From NCBI GenBank assembly GCA_905372155.1, contig CAJPNZ010000072.1:1-16101 (forward strand): a stretch of 16,101 bases of DNA. The letters are read 5' to 3'. The DNA is from Propionibacteriaceae bacterium (lineage in GTDB: Bacteria > Actinomycetota > Actinomycetes > Propionibacteriales > Propionibacteriaceae). Position 1 is the first letter of the stretch. Each line of letters starts with the position of its first letter. The notes under the pieces were generated by a model that saw only the letters and a list, made by a program, of their open reading frames with translations, was not told where the DNA came from and did not search any database. Of the stretch, positions 5,886-16,029 are shown piece by piece. The position numbers and the translations under genes were made by a program.

Positions 5886-6995
5886 ATGGCAGGCCCGAAC
5901 GACAACGTTGATCCAAAACAACCGGCGGCTCTCGACACCGCCTCCGTGGAGGGCTACGTGGCCGACGCCCTGGCCGCCGTCGCTGCCGCCTCCTCGACGG
6001 CCGAGCTGAAGCAGGTGCGCATCGACCACGCGGGTGATCGCTCGCCGCTGGCCCTGGCGAACCGGGGGATCGGCGCGCTGCCGCCCGCGGAACGCAAGGA
6101 GGCCGGGGGCCGTGTGGGCAGGGCGCGCGGTCAGGTGAACCAGGCCGTCGCGGAGCGGCAGGAGGAACTGGCCGCCGAGGAGCTGGCACGGGCCCTCGTC
6201 GCCGAGCGCGTTGACATGACCCTGCCCGTGGAACTGGCCCCCCGGGGGGCCCTACACCCGATCACGACCCTGATCGACGACATGTGCGACGTGTTCGTCG
6301 CCATGGGCTGGGAGGTGGCCGAGGGCCCCGAGCTGGAGGCCGAGTGGTACAACTTCGACGCCCTCAACCTGGGTGTGGACCATCCCGCCCGCGGTGAGCA
6401 GGACACCCTCTGGGTGGAGCCGGTGAGCGCCGGCAAGCTGCTGCGCACCCAGACCTCGCCGGTGCAGGTCCGCGCCATGCTGGAACGCGACCTGCCCCTC
6501 TACATCGTCAGCCCCGGCAAGGTGTTCCGCGCCGACGAGTACGACGCCACCCACCTGCCGGTCTTCCACCAGCTCGAGGGGCTGGTGGTGGATGAGGGAA
6601 TCTCCATGGCCGATCTGCGCGGCGTGCTCGACCACTTCGCCCGGGCCATGTTCGGCGACGTCACCACGAGGATGCGCCCCCACTACTTCCCGTTCACCGA
6701 GCCGTCGGCCGAGGTCGACATCCAGTGCGTCGTCTGCCACGGCGAATCCGTCGGCAACCCCGACCGCCCCTGCCGAACCTGCCGCTCCGAGGGATGGATC
6801 GAGTGGTGCGGCTGCGGGGTGGTCAACCCGCGCGTGCTGCGGGCCTGCGGGATCGACCCCGAGACCTACTCCGGTTTCGCCTTCGGCATGGGCGTCGACC
6901 GCACCGTCATGTTCCGTACCGGGGCCCCCGACCTGCGCGACTTCGTCGAGGGCGACGTCCGTTTCTCCCTTCTCGCCGACGGAGGTGTCCGATGA
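5886..6995 (+). CDS. pheS: Phenylalanyl-tRNA synthetase alpha subunit
   Basis: PheS is the catalytic class II subunit that activates phenylalanine and, as an alpha2-beta2 tetramer with PheT, charges tRNA-Phe. The 369-residue protein has an N-terminal coiled-coil region (about 20-108) rich in Ala and charged residues. The catalytic core follows with GPELEAEWYNFDALN (147-161), motif 2 around KVFRADEYDATHLPVFHQLE (212-231) and motif 3 at GFAFGMGVDRT (330-340). Before motif 3 is a Cys-rich insert with Cys 281, 284, 296, 299, 308 and 310, which looks like a metal-binding knuckle and occurs in some but not all actinobacterial PheS proteins. The ATG at 5886 follows GGGGAG at four bases. An upstream in-frame extension to 5709 has no family similarity. 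The stop overlaps the pheT start (ATGA). Confidence 0.96.
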   Translation: MAGPNDNVDPKQPAALDTASVEGYVADALAAVAAASSTAELKQVRIDHAGDRSPLALANRGIGALPPAERKEAGGRVGRARGQVNQAVAERQEELAAEELARALVAERVDMTLPVELAPRGALHPITTLIDDMCDVFVAMGWEVAEGPELEAEWYNFDALNLGVDHPARGEQDTLWVEPVSAGKLLRTQTSPVQVRAMLERDLPLYIVSPGKVFRADEYDATHLPVFHQLEGLVVDEGISMADLRGVLDHFARAMFGDVTTRMRPHYFPFTEPSAEVDIQCVVCHGESVGNPDRPCRTCRSEGWIEWCGCGVVNPRVLRACGIDPETYSGFAFGMGVDRTVMFRTGAPDLRDFVEGDVRFSLLADGGVR

Positions 6996-9487
6996 AAGCC
7001 CCGATCTCGTGGCTGCGTGAGCTGGTGAACCTGCCCGATGGGGTCGGAACCAAGGAGATCGCAGACTCCTTCACCCGTCTCGGCCTCACCGTCGAGCACA
7101 TCGAGTCGACCGGTTCGCAGGTGACGGGCCCGCTCGTGATCGGCCGTGTCCTCAGCCTCACCGAAGAGCCGCAGAAGAACGGCAAGACCATCCGGTACTG
7201 CCGCGTCGACGTGGGATCCCACAACGACCCCGCCGACGAGCAGTATCCCGCATCCCGGGGCATCGTGTGCGGCGCCTCGAACTTCGTCGTCGACGACCTC
7301 GTGGTCGCGGCGCTTCCCGGGGCGGTGCTGCCGGGCGACTTCCGGATCTCCGCCCGCAAGACCTACGGGCACGTCTCCGACGGCATGATCTGCGCCGAGG
7401 ACGAGATCGGGCTGGGCGAGGACCACACCGGGATCATCGTGCTCCCCGGGTCGTCGGGGCTGCACCCCGGTGACGACGCCCTGGCCGCGTTGTGGACCTT
7501 AGACGAGGTGCTGGACATCGACGTGACCCCGGACCTGTCCCACGGCCTGTCGTTGCGGGGACTGGGCCGCGAACTGGCGGTGGTCAACGGGGTCCCGTTC
7601 AGTGACCCCTACGACCTGCCGCTGCCCGCCCCGGTCTCCGACGGATACCCCGTGGTCCTGGAATCGGATCGCTGCAGCGTGTTCGTCGCCTTCACCATCG
7701 AGGGCTTCGACCCGGCCGCCCCGACACCCAGGTTCATGGCTGACCGGCTGCGCGCCTGCGGGGTGCGTTCAATCTCCCTTCCCGTGGACGTCACCAACTA
7801 CGTGATGCTCGAGTCCGGGCAGCCACTGCACGCCTACGACGCGGCCAAACTGCAGGGACCGATCCGGGTGAGGCTCGCCACCGAGGGGGAGGAGATCACC
7901 ACCCTCGACGGCGTCCGCCGCACGCTCACGGCCGATGACCTGCTGATCACCGACGACTCCGGTCCGATCGGGATCGCCGGCGTCATGGGCGGGGAAACCA
8001 CCGAGGTCTCCGCCGAGACCGCGGCCATCGTGCTGGAGGCCGCGGCATTCGCCCCGGCCAGCGTCTCCCACACCTTCCGGCGGCACGGGTTGCCGTCGGA
8101 GGCCTCCAAACGTTTCGAACGCACCGTCGACCCGGGGCTCGCCTACGCCGCCGCCCGCCGCGCCGCCGGCCTGCTCGTGGAACACGGCGGCGGCCAGGTC
8201 CGCGGCGACGTCACGGTCGTCGGGCAGGCCCCGGTGCCGGCCCGGATCGACCTGCGAGCCGGACTGGTCTGCGCGATCCTGGGCGCCGAGGTGGAGCTCG
8301 AGGAGATCCTCCGCGTGCTGGAGGCCGGCGGCTGCCGGGTGACTGCGCTCGGCGACTCCTTGACCATCGAGGCCCCGACCTGGCGTCCCGATCTGCGCGA
8401 CCCCTACGACATCGTCGAGGAGGTCGGGCGCAAGATCGGCTACCACCGCATCGGGAGCCGCCTCCCGACCGCGCCCGCGGGCAGGGGACTGACGAGGGCC
8501 CAGCGTGCCCGCCGCGCCGCCATGCGGGCCGCGGCCGCAACCGGCTTCACCGAGGTGCTCAGCCTGCCGTTCGTCTCTGAATCGGACCTGGACCGGATGG
8601 GCCTGGTCGCCGAGGATCCGCGGCGGGCCGTGGTGCGGCTGGCCAACCCGCTCGCCGAGACCAGCCCCTACCTGCGCACCACGCTGCTCCCAGGTCTGTT
8701 CGCGGCGGTGGCCAGGAACACCTCCCGCTCCCTCACGGACCTGGCGATCTTCGAACGTGGCCTGGTCTACATCGACGGGAACACCCCCGCGGCGCCGCGC
8801 CCCGGGGTGGAGGGGCGTCCCGGCGACGAGGAGATCGCCGCCCTGCAATCCGCCCTCCCGGAGCAACCCGAGCTGCTGGCCGGCGTGGTGACCGGGGCGT
8901 GGCGACCGGCCGGCTGGGACACCCCGGCAGTGGCCGCCGACTGGCGGCACGTCGTCGCGCTCGCGGAAGCCGTGGTACGCGCCACCGGGCACACGCTCGA
9001 ACGCCGCAACGCGGAGGTCGCGCCCTGGCATCCGGGACGCTGCGCCGAACTACTGCTCGCGGAACGAACGGTCGGCTACGCCGGCGAGCTGCACCCCGAG
9101 GTCATCCGGGCCTTCGGGTTGCCCACCCGGACCTGCGCGGTGGAACTCGACCTCGGGGCCCTGCTGGGGACCGAGGCGGGAATCCCCCGCATCGGGCTGC
9201 TCGCGGGATTCCCCCTCGCCAAGGAGGACGTCGCCCTGATCGTCGACGAGAACACGCCCGCGGAGGGCGTGCGGAAGGCCCTCGCCGAGGGGGCTGGTGA
9301 GCTGCTGGAGAGCATCAGCCTGTTCGACGTCTACCACGGCGACCAAGTGCCCGAGGGCAGGAAGTCCCTGGCTTTCGGGTTGCGGTTCCGGGCCGATCGC
9401 ACACTGACCGACGCTGAGGCCGCGGCGGCCCGTGACGCGGCGGTCGCGGTGGCGGCCGAACGGTTCGGCGCCACGCAACGGACCTGA
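6992..9487 (+). CDS. pheT: Phenylalanyl-tRNA synthetase beta subunit
   Basis: PheT is the structural and editing partner of PheS; it binds tRNA-Phe and hydrolyses mischarged Tyr-tRNA-Phe. The 831-residue protein begins MKAPISWLRELVNLP. It has an EMAPII-like tRNA-binding domain at about 45-165 (with IVCGASNF and SDGMICAEDEIGLG), the B3/B4 editing domain (DVTNYVMLESGQPLHAYDA, then GIAGVMGGETTEVS), a B5 domain ending near WRPDLRDPYDIVEEVGRKIG, the degenerate catalytic-like core, and a C-terminal ferredoxin-fold anticodon-binding domain (FDVYHGDQVPEGRKSLAFGL). The length is normal for the family. GGAGG (6981-6985) stands six bases before the ATG, which overlaps the pheS stop, so translation is coupled. 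The P450 gene follows after 20 bases. Confidence 0.97.
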   Translation: MKAPISWLRELVNLPDGVGTKEIADSFTRLGLTVEHIESTGSQVTGPLVIGRVLSLTEEPQKNGKTIRYCRVDVGSHNDPADEQYPASRGIVCGASNFVVDDLVVAALPGAVLPGDFRISARKTYGHVSDGMICAEDEIGLGEDHTGIIVLPGSSGLHPGDDALAALWTLDEVLDIDVTPDLSHGLSLRGLGRELAVVNGVPFSDPYDLPLPAPVSDGYPVVLESDRCSVFVAFTIEGFDPAAPTPRFMADRLRACGVRSISLPVDVTNYVMLESGQPLHAYDAAKLQGPIRVRLATEGEEITTLDGVRRTLTADDLLITDDSGPIGIAGVMGGETTEVSAETAAIVLEAAAFAPASVSHTFRRHGLPSEASKRFERTVDPGLAYAAARRAAGLLVEHGGGQVRGDVTVVGQAPVPARIDLRAGLVCAILGAEVELEEILRVLEAGGCRVTALGDSLTIEAPTWRPDLRDPYDIVEEVGRKIGYHRIGSRLPTAPAGRGLTRAQRARRAAMRAAAATGFTEVLSLPFVSESDLDRMGLVAEDPRRAVVRLANPLAETSPYLRTTLLPGLFAAVARNTSRSLTDLAIFERGLVYIDGNTPAAPRPGVEGRPGDEEIAALQSALPEQPELLAGVVTGAWRPAGWDTPAVAADWRHVVALAEAVVRATGHTLERRNAEVAPWHPGRCAELLLAERTVGYAGELHPEVIRAFGLPTRTCAVELDLGALLGTEAGIPRIGLLAGFPLAKEDVALIVDENTPAEGVRKALAEGAGELLESISLFDVYHGDQVPEGRKSLAFGLRFRADRTLTDAEAAAARDAAVAVAAERFGATQRT

Positions 9488-9507
9488 CCCGGCACGAAGG
9501 AGGAAAG

Positions 9508-10605
9508 ATGACCATCTCGCAATCACCTGGGGGATGCCCGGTCCGGCACGAGGCAGGACACCTGAGGGTGGTGGGGCACCCGGAGGTGGTCGCGGTCGTG
9601 ACCGACCCCGAGACCTTCTCGAGCGGGGTTTCCCGGTTCCTGCAGGTCCCGAACGGTCTCGACGGTGAGGAGCATGCCGCCTTCCGTACCGTGATCGACC
9701 GGTTCTTCACCGCCGAGGCACTCGCGGAGCTGGAACCGCGCCTGCGGGACGTGGCTCGCCGGAGCGTGGCGGGACTTCCCCGCGGGGAGGTGATCGACGT
9801 GGTCGGCGGCATGGGTACCCGCTACGCGGTCCAGGCGATGCTCGCCTGGCTCGGCTGGGATCCGGACCTGGAGGAGGAACTCGTCGGATGGGTCGCCGAC
9901 AACGCCGCCGCGACCCGTTCCGGCGAGATCGAACGCACCCGCGCCGTCGCGAAACACTTCGACGAGATCATCGTCCGCGTGCTCCGGCCCCGCCTGGAGC
10001 GTCTCGACGAACCCGCCCGGGACGTCACCGACCAGCTGCTGCGGCAGCGGGTGCAGGGGCGAGGCCTCCAACACCCCGAGCTGGTCTCGATCCTGCGGAA
10101 CTGGACCGGCGGCGACCTCGGGTCGCTGGCTCTGTGCGTCGGGGTGATCATCCATCAACTGGCGGCACTTCCCACCCTGCTCCGGGAGCTGCGCAGCCGG
10201 CTGGGGGACGTCGAGGCGACCAACCGGGCCATCGACGAGCTCCTGCGCATCGACGACCCCTTCGTCTCCAACCGGCGGATCACCACCCGTGAGACCGAAC
10301 TGGCGGGGGAGAGCATCGGGGCCGGGCAGCGTCTCGTGGTGGACTGGACCCGCGCCAACCGCGACCCCGGGGTGTTCCCGGATCCCGACGCCTTCCGGCC
10401 CGAGGAGAACGCCCCCGAGAACCTCGTCTACGGCAGGGGCCCGCACGTCTGCCCGGGACGCGGGTTGGCGACGCTGGAGCTGCGTGTCCTGCTGGAGGAA
10501 CTGCTCCCCGAGATCTCCGGGATCGAGCTTCCGGAGGAACCACGGGCCGTTCGGGCCGAGTTCCCGCTCGGGGGGTGGGCCAGCCGACCCGTGGTTCTTC
10601 GCTGA
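9508..10605 (+). CDS. Short cytochrome P450
   Basis: The 365-residue protein is a soluble bacterial-type P450. The haem loop reads YGRGPHVCPG (308-317) with Cys315 as ligand. The K-helix ExxR is E244-L-L-R247, and NRDPGVFPDPDAFRPEE (284-300) is the usual region before the haem loop. The C-helix equivalent is HAAFR (56-60). Two features are unusual. The N-terminus is short: it begins almost directly at the first beta strand and lacks the A-helix region of typical proteins of about 400 residues. The I-helix reads NWTGGDLGSLA (198-208), so the usual acid-Thr pair of the oxygen-activating motif is shifted or absent. The substrate and redox partner are unknown; no ferredoxin is adjacent. AAGGAGG (9497-9503) precedes the ATG, and the 20-bp spacing from pheT implies co-transcription. 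Confidence 0.92.
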   Translation: MTISQSPGGCPVRHEAGHLRVVGHPEVVAVVTDPETFSSGVSRFLQVPNGLDGEEHAAFRTVIDRFFTAEALAELEPRLRDVARRSVAGLPRGEVIDVVGGMGTRYAVQAMLAWLGWDPDLEEELVGWVADNAAATRSGEIERTRAVAKHFDEIIVRVLRPRLERLDEPARDVTDQLLRQRVQGRGLQHPELVSILRNWTGGDLGSLALCVGVIIHQLAALPTLLRELRSRLGDVEATNRAIDELLRIDDPFVSNRRITTRETELAGESIGAGQRLVVDWTRANRDPGVFPDPDAFRPEENAPENLVYGRGPHVCPGRGLATLELRVLLEELLPEISGIELPEEPRAVRAEFPLGGWASRPVVLR

Positions 10606-10611
10606 CGGGAA

Positions 10612-12120
10612 TCAACCCTCCGAGGTGACCAGATCGCCCTTCCGGAAATCCGCCACGAGAGCCACCGCCTTGTCGAACTCAGCATCCACCTCCGGATCCA
10701 CCTTGGTGGCCAGAGAAACCACGACGGCAACAAAGAGGTTCAGAGCGAAACCGGGCAGCAACTCGTAGAGGTCGAAGATGCCTCCTGAGAGGTTCGCCCA
10801 GACGGCCGCCACGATGGCACCCGTCGCCATGCCCGCCAGCGCGCCCCAGCGGGTCAGCAGCCGCCAGTAGAGGGCCAGCAGCACGACGGGGCCGAAGGAG
10901 GCCCCGAAACCGGCCCAGGCGAACGAGACCAGGTTAAGGATGCTGTTGTTGGCCTGCCAGGCCATGAGGGCCGCGACCACCGAAACGATCATCACCGCAA
11001 CCCGGCCCAGCAGGACGGAGCTTTTCTCGCCCAGTTCCTTGCGGTTGAACGCGTGGTAGAGATCCTCGACCAGCGCCGAGGAGGACACCAGCAGCTGGGA
11101 ACTGATCGTGGACATGATCGCGGCGAGAATCGCCGCCAGCATGAAACCGGCGACCAGCGGGTGGAACAGCAGCTGTCCCAGCGCGATGAACACGGTCTCC
11201 GGGTCGGCCAGCCGTCCGGTGTCGCGGCGGTAGGTGGCGATTCCGATCAGCGCCGTGGCGGCGGCACCCAGGCAGGCCAGCGCCATCCAGCCGATGCCGA
11301 TGCGCCGACCGGCCTTCGCCTGCCGCGGGGTCTCCAGGGCCATGAAACGCACGATGATGTGCGGCTGCCCGAAGTACCCGAGTCCCCAAGCGGCCGCCGA
11401 GACGATGCCCATCAGCGAGGTGGAGGCACCCCACAGCGCCCACGTTCCCGGGTCGAGTTCGTCGATGGTCGAGATCAGCGGGTCGAGGCCACCGAGATTG
11501 AGCAGGCCGGCCACCGGGACCGCAACCAGGGCGGTTACCATCATGAGCCCCTGCACCACGTCGGTGTAAGCGACCGCGAGGAAGCCGCCGACCAGGGTGT
11601 AGAGCACCGTGATGCCGGCCACCAGGACCATGCCCAGGCGGTAGTCCACCCCGAAGGAGGCCTCGAAGAACCTGCCCCCCGCCACCATGCCGCTGGAGAC
11701 GTAGAAGGTGAAGAACACCAGGATGATCACGCCCGCGCCGATCTGGATCAGCCGGGAGCCATCGTGCAACCGGGCGCTCAGGAAGGTGGGGATGGTCAGC
11801 GAATTGTCCGCCACCTCCGTGTAGGTGCGTAGCCGCGGTGCGGTGAACCTCCAGTTCAGCCAGGCGCCCACGGTCAACCCTATTGGAAGCCACATCGCGG
11901 ACATTCCCGACAGGTAGAAGGCTCCGGGGAGGCCCATGAGCAGCCACCCGGACATGTCGGAGGCGCCGGCAGACAGGGCCGTGGAGAGAGGACCGAGGTT
12001 TCTCCCGGCCAACATGTAGTCATCCATGTCGTCGGTGCGTTGATAGGCCCAGAGCCCTATCACGATCATCGCGACGAAGTAGATGATCATCGAGATCGCC
12101 TGATAGGTCTGCTCGTTCAT
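10612..12120 (-). CDS. putP: Na+/proline symporter (SSS family)
   Basis: PutP imports proline with sodium ions across the cytoplasmic membrane, for osmoprotection or as a carbon and nitrogen source. The 502-residue protein has about 13 hydrophobic helices and the length of the E. coli protein. ASDMSGWLLMGLPGAFYLSG (53-72) includes the sodium-related Asp55 and Ser57 at the E. coli positions. GYFGQPHIIVRFMA (about 248-261) is diagnostic for PutP, and MSTISSQLLVSSSALVEDLY corresponds to the helix carrying the second sodium-site residues. The start at 12120 follows GGAGG at six bases; the frame extends eight codons upstream without support. Its stop lies 6 bp from the P450 stop, in convergent orientation, with no visible terminator. 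It is divergent from the TetR gene. Confidence 0.94.
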   Translation of the reverse strand: MNEQTYQAISMIIYFVAMIVIGLWAYQRTDDMDDYMLAGRNLGPLSTALSAGASDMSGWLLMGLPGAFYLSGMSAMWLPIGLTVGAWLNWRFTAPRLRTYTEVADNSLTIPTFLSARLHDGSRLIQIGAGVIILVFFTFYVSSGMVAGGRFFEASFGVDYRLGMVLVAGITVLYTLVGGFLAVAYTDVVQGLMMVTALVAVPVAGLLNLGGLDPLISTIDELDPGTWALWGASTSLMGIVSAAAWGLGYFGQPHIIVRFMALETPRQAKAGRRIGIGWMALACLGAAATALIGIATYRRDTGRLADPETVFIALGQLLFHPLVAGFMLAAILAAIMSTISSQLLVSSSALVEDLYHAFNRKELGEKSSVLLGRVAVMIVSVVAALMAWQANNSILNLVSFAWAGFGASFGPVVLLALYWRLLTRWGALAGMATGAIVAAVWANLSGGIFDLYELLPGFALNLFVAVVVSLATKVDPEVDAEFDKAVALVADFRKGDLVTSEG

Positions 12121-12197
12121 CGATACCTCCGTTTGAAGAAGCACCCCAACCTAATCGACCCGGAGGTCATCGCGGTGGCGATCCCAAATACCGGCTG

Positions 12198-12203
12198 TAC
12201 CAT
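12198..12203 (+). promoter_or_regulatory. Candidate -10 element for a leaderless TetR mRNA
   Basis: TACCAT fits TANNNT and ends seven bases before GTG 12211, the spacing expected for a leaderless actinobacterial transcript. The surrounding 30 bases are noticeably less GC-rich than the flanking genes. The -35 is weak (TGGCGA at 12176-12181). If this is a promoter, the upstream GTG at 12175 cannot be the start in that transcript. Confidence 0.35.
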
Positions 12204-12210
12204 TCACACC

Positions 12211-12747
12211 GTGCTGACCAGAGGGCAGATAGTCGAAGCGGGGCTGCGGATCCTGGACTCTTGGGGACTCGGCGACCTGTCCATGCGGCGCATCGCTGAC
12301 GAACTCGGGGTCAAGGCCGGAGCCTTGTACTATCACATGCCGAACAAGCAGTCGCTGCTGGCCGGGATCGCCGACGTGATACTGACCCCCGTCGCCGTTC
12401 CCGATTCGGCGGCGACGGGGGAGTGGCTGAGGAGCTGGTCCCACAACCTGCGCGGGGCGCTGCTGGCCCACCGGGACGGCGCCGAGCTGGTCGCCTCGAC
12501 GACGGCGCTGGGCATGGGCACCGTGGACGCGACCGCGGCGGCCCGCGGCCTGCTTACCGAGCGGAACTGCCCCGAACCGGAGGCCACGGCGAGCGCTTTC
12601 CTGCACTTCATCCTGGGCCATGTCATGTCGGAACAGACCCGCACCCAGCTGGTCGCCCTGGGGATCCTCGAAACCTTTGACGCGGAAGCCTCCAGGGCGG
12701 ATTTCAGCCACGGCGTGGAGCTCCTGGTCCGAGGCGTCACGACCTGA
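12211..12747 (+). CDS. TetR/AcrR-family transcriptional regulator
   Basis: This is a dimeric repressor-type DNA-binding protein. The helix-turn-helix lies near the N-terminus, with LSMRRIADELGVKAGALYYH followed by MPNKQSLL. The rest, about 120 mostly helical residues, is a ligand-binding and dimerisation domain of the TetR_C type (for example AFLHFILGHVMSEQ). From GTG 12211 the product has 178 residues and starts VLTRGQIVEAGLRIL, where many relatives start. GTG 12175, with GGAGG eight bases upstream (12162-12166), would add twelve residues and is a real alternative. The gene is divergent from putP, and the intervening 90 bp must hold both promoters, so putP is its most likely target. The ligand is unknown. 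Confidence 0.88.
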   Translation: MLTRGQIVEAGLRILDSWGLGDLSMRRIADELGVKAGALYYHMPNKQSLLAGIADVILTPVAVPDSAATGEWLRSWSHNLRGALLAHRDGAELVASTTALGMGTVDATAAARGLLTERNCPEPEATASAFLHFILGHVMSEQTRTQLVALGILETFDAEASRADFSHGVELLVRGVTT

Positions 12748-12795
12748 GGGATGACGCGGACAGGCATCCCACCACAACTGGTCGGGAACACCGAC
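12748..12795 (+). terminator. Tandem hairpins just after the TetR stop codon
   Basis: GGGATG (12748-12753) pairs with CATCCC (12765-12770), and GTCGG (12781-12785) pairs with CCGAC (12791-12795) around a five-base loop. The first begins at the base after the stop codon. No strong T-run follows, so termination is a guess from position. A 10-bp palindrome GCCTCGAGGC lies next to them at 12804-12813. Confidence 0.3.
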
Positions 12796-12824
12796 GAACG
12801 TTTGCCTCGAGGCCGCCCCGGGCA

Positions 12825-12876
12825 AGCCGGTTGAACCGGGTTGCGACGAGGGAGAAACCCGAGTCGAAACCACCTC
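12825..12876. repeat. Imperfect palindromic element GGTTGA...TCGAAACC in the TetR-leuS gap
   Basis: GGTT (12829-12832) and AACC (12868-12871) form the outer pair; CGGGTT (12837-12842) and AACCCG (12856-12861) form a perfect inner stem with a 13-base loop. The GGTTGA...TCGAAACC ends resemble the abundant intergenic palindromes of several actinobacterial genomes, a resemblance from memory that I cannot test here. The rest of the 248-bp gap (12748-12995) has no gene that I can support. Confidence 0.4.
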
Positions 12877-12942
12877 CGGTAGCCGATGAGCGGGCCTGAC
12901 CGAACGCAACGGACACTCTCAACCCGGGTTTGACACGGCTCA

Positions 12943-12965
12943 CCCGCCGGTGTTCACGGGGCGGG
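12943..12965 (-). terminator. Hairpin downstream of leuS, possible terminator
   Basis: CCCGCC (12943-12948) pairs perfectly with GGCGGG (12960-12965), and a small GT/AC pair may extend inside. It lies about 30 bases past the leuS stop on the transcribed side. It lacks a T-run on the minus strand, so the assignment rests on position only. The 10-bp palindrome AACCCGGGTT is next to it at 12921-12930. Confidence 0.3.
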
Positions 12966-12995
12966 CCGACCGGAACCGGGAACCCGCCTGCGGCG

Positions 12996-15830
<2,835 letters not shown>

Positions 15831-15866
15831 CAGCGTTTCTCCTTAAAACGTGCAACTGCGGAGTCG

Positions 15867-15896
15867 AGACTATCCCGCCGTGACCGGCTCGGTCGA
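15867..15896 (-). promoter_or_regulatory. Candidate leuS promoter
   Basis: On the minus strand TCGACC (15896-15891) and TAGTCT (15872-15867) are separated by 18 bases. Transcription would start near 15860 and give a leader of about 30 bases that contains the AGGAG site. Upstream of it, the 10-mer GCCGGCAGGG occurs twice on the plus strand (15916-15925 and 15940-15949) with a 24-base period. Confidence 0.4.
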
Positions 15897-15972
15897 CCGC
15901 GCCCGTGCAGCGGGAGCCGGCAGGGAGATCTGCCTGCGGGCCGGCAGGGCCGACTCTCGACGAACTTCCCCA

Positions 15973-15989
15973 AGCTGGTTGAGCCAGCT
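15973..15989. repeat. Short perfect hairpin AGCTGG/CCAGCT upstream of leuS
   Basis: AGCTGG (15973-15978) and CCAGCT (15984-15989) enclose TTGAG. The GGTTGAGCCAGC core resembles one end of the palindromic element in the TetR-leuS gap and of actinobacterial intergenic repeats known to me. It may be a degenerate copy; no second half was found. Confidence 0.3.
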
Positions 15990-16029
15990 CGTGAGCGCCA
16001 GTTGTATTGCCCGCATCTCTTCCCGTGCA

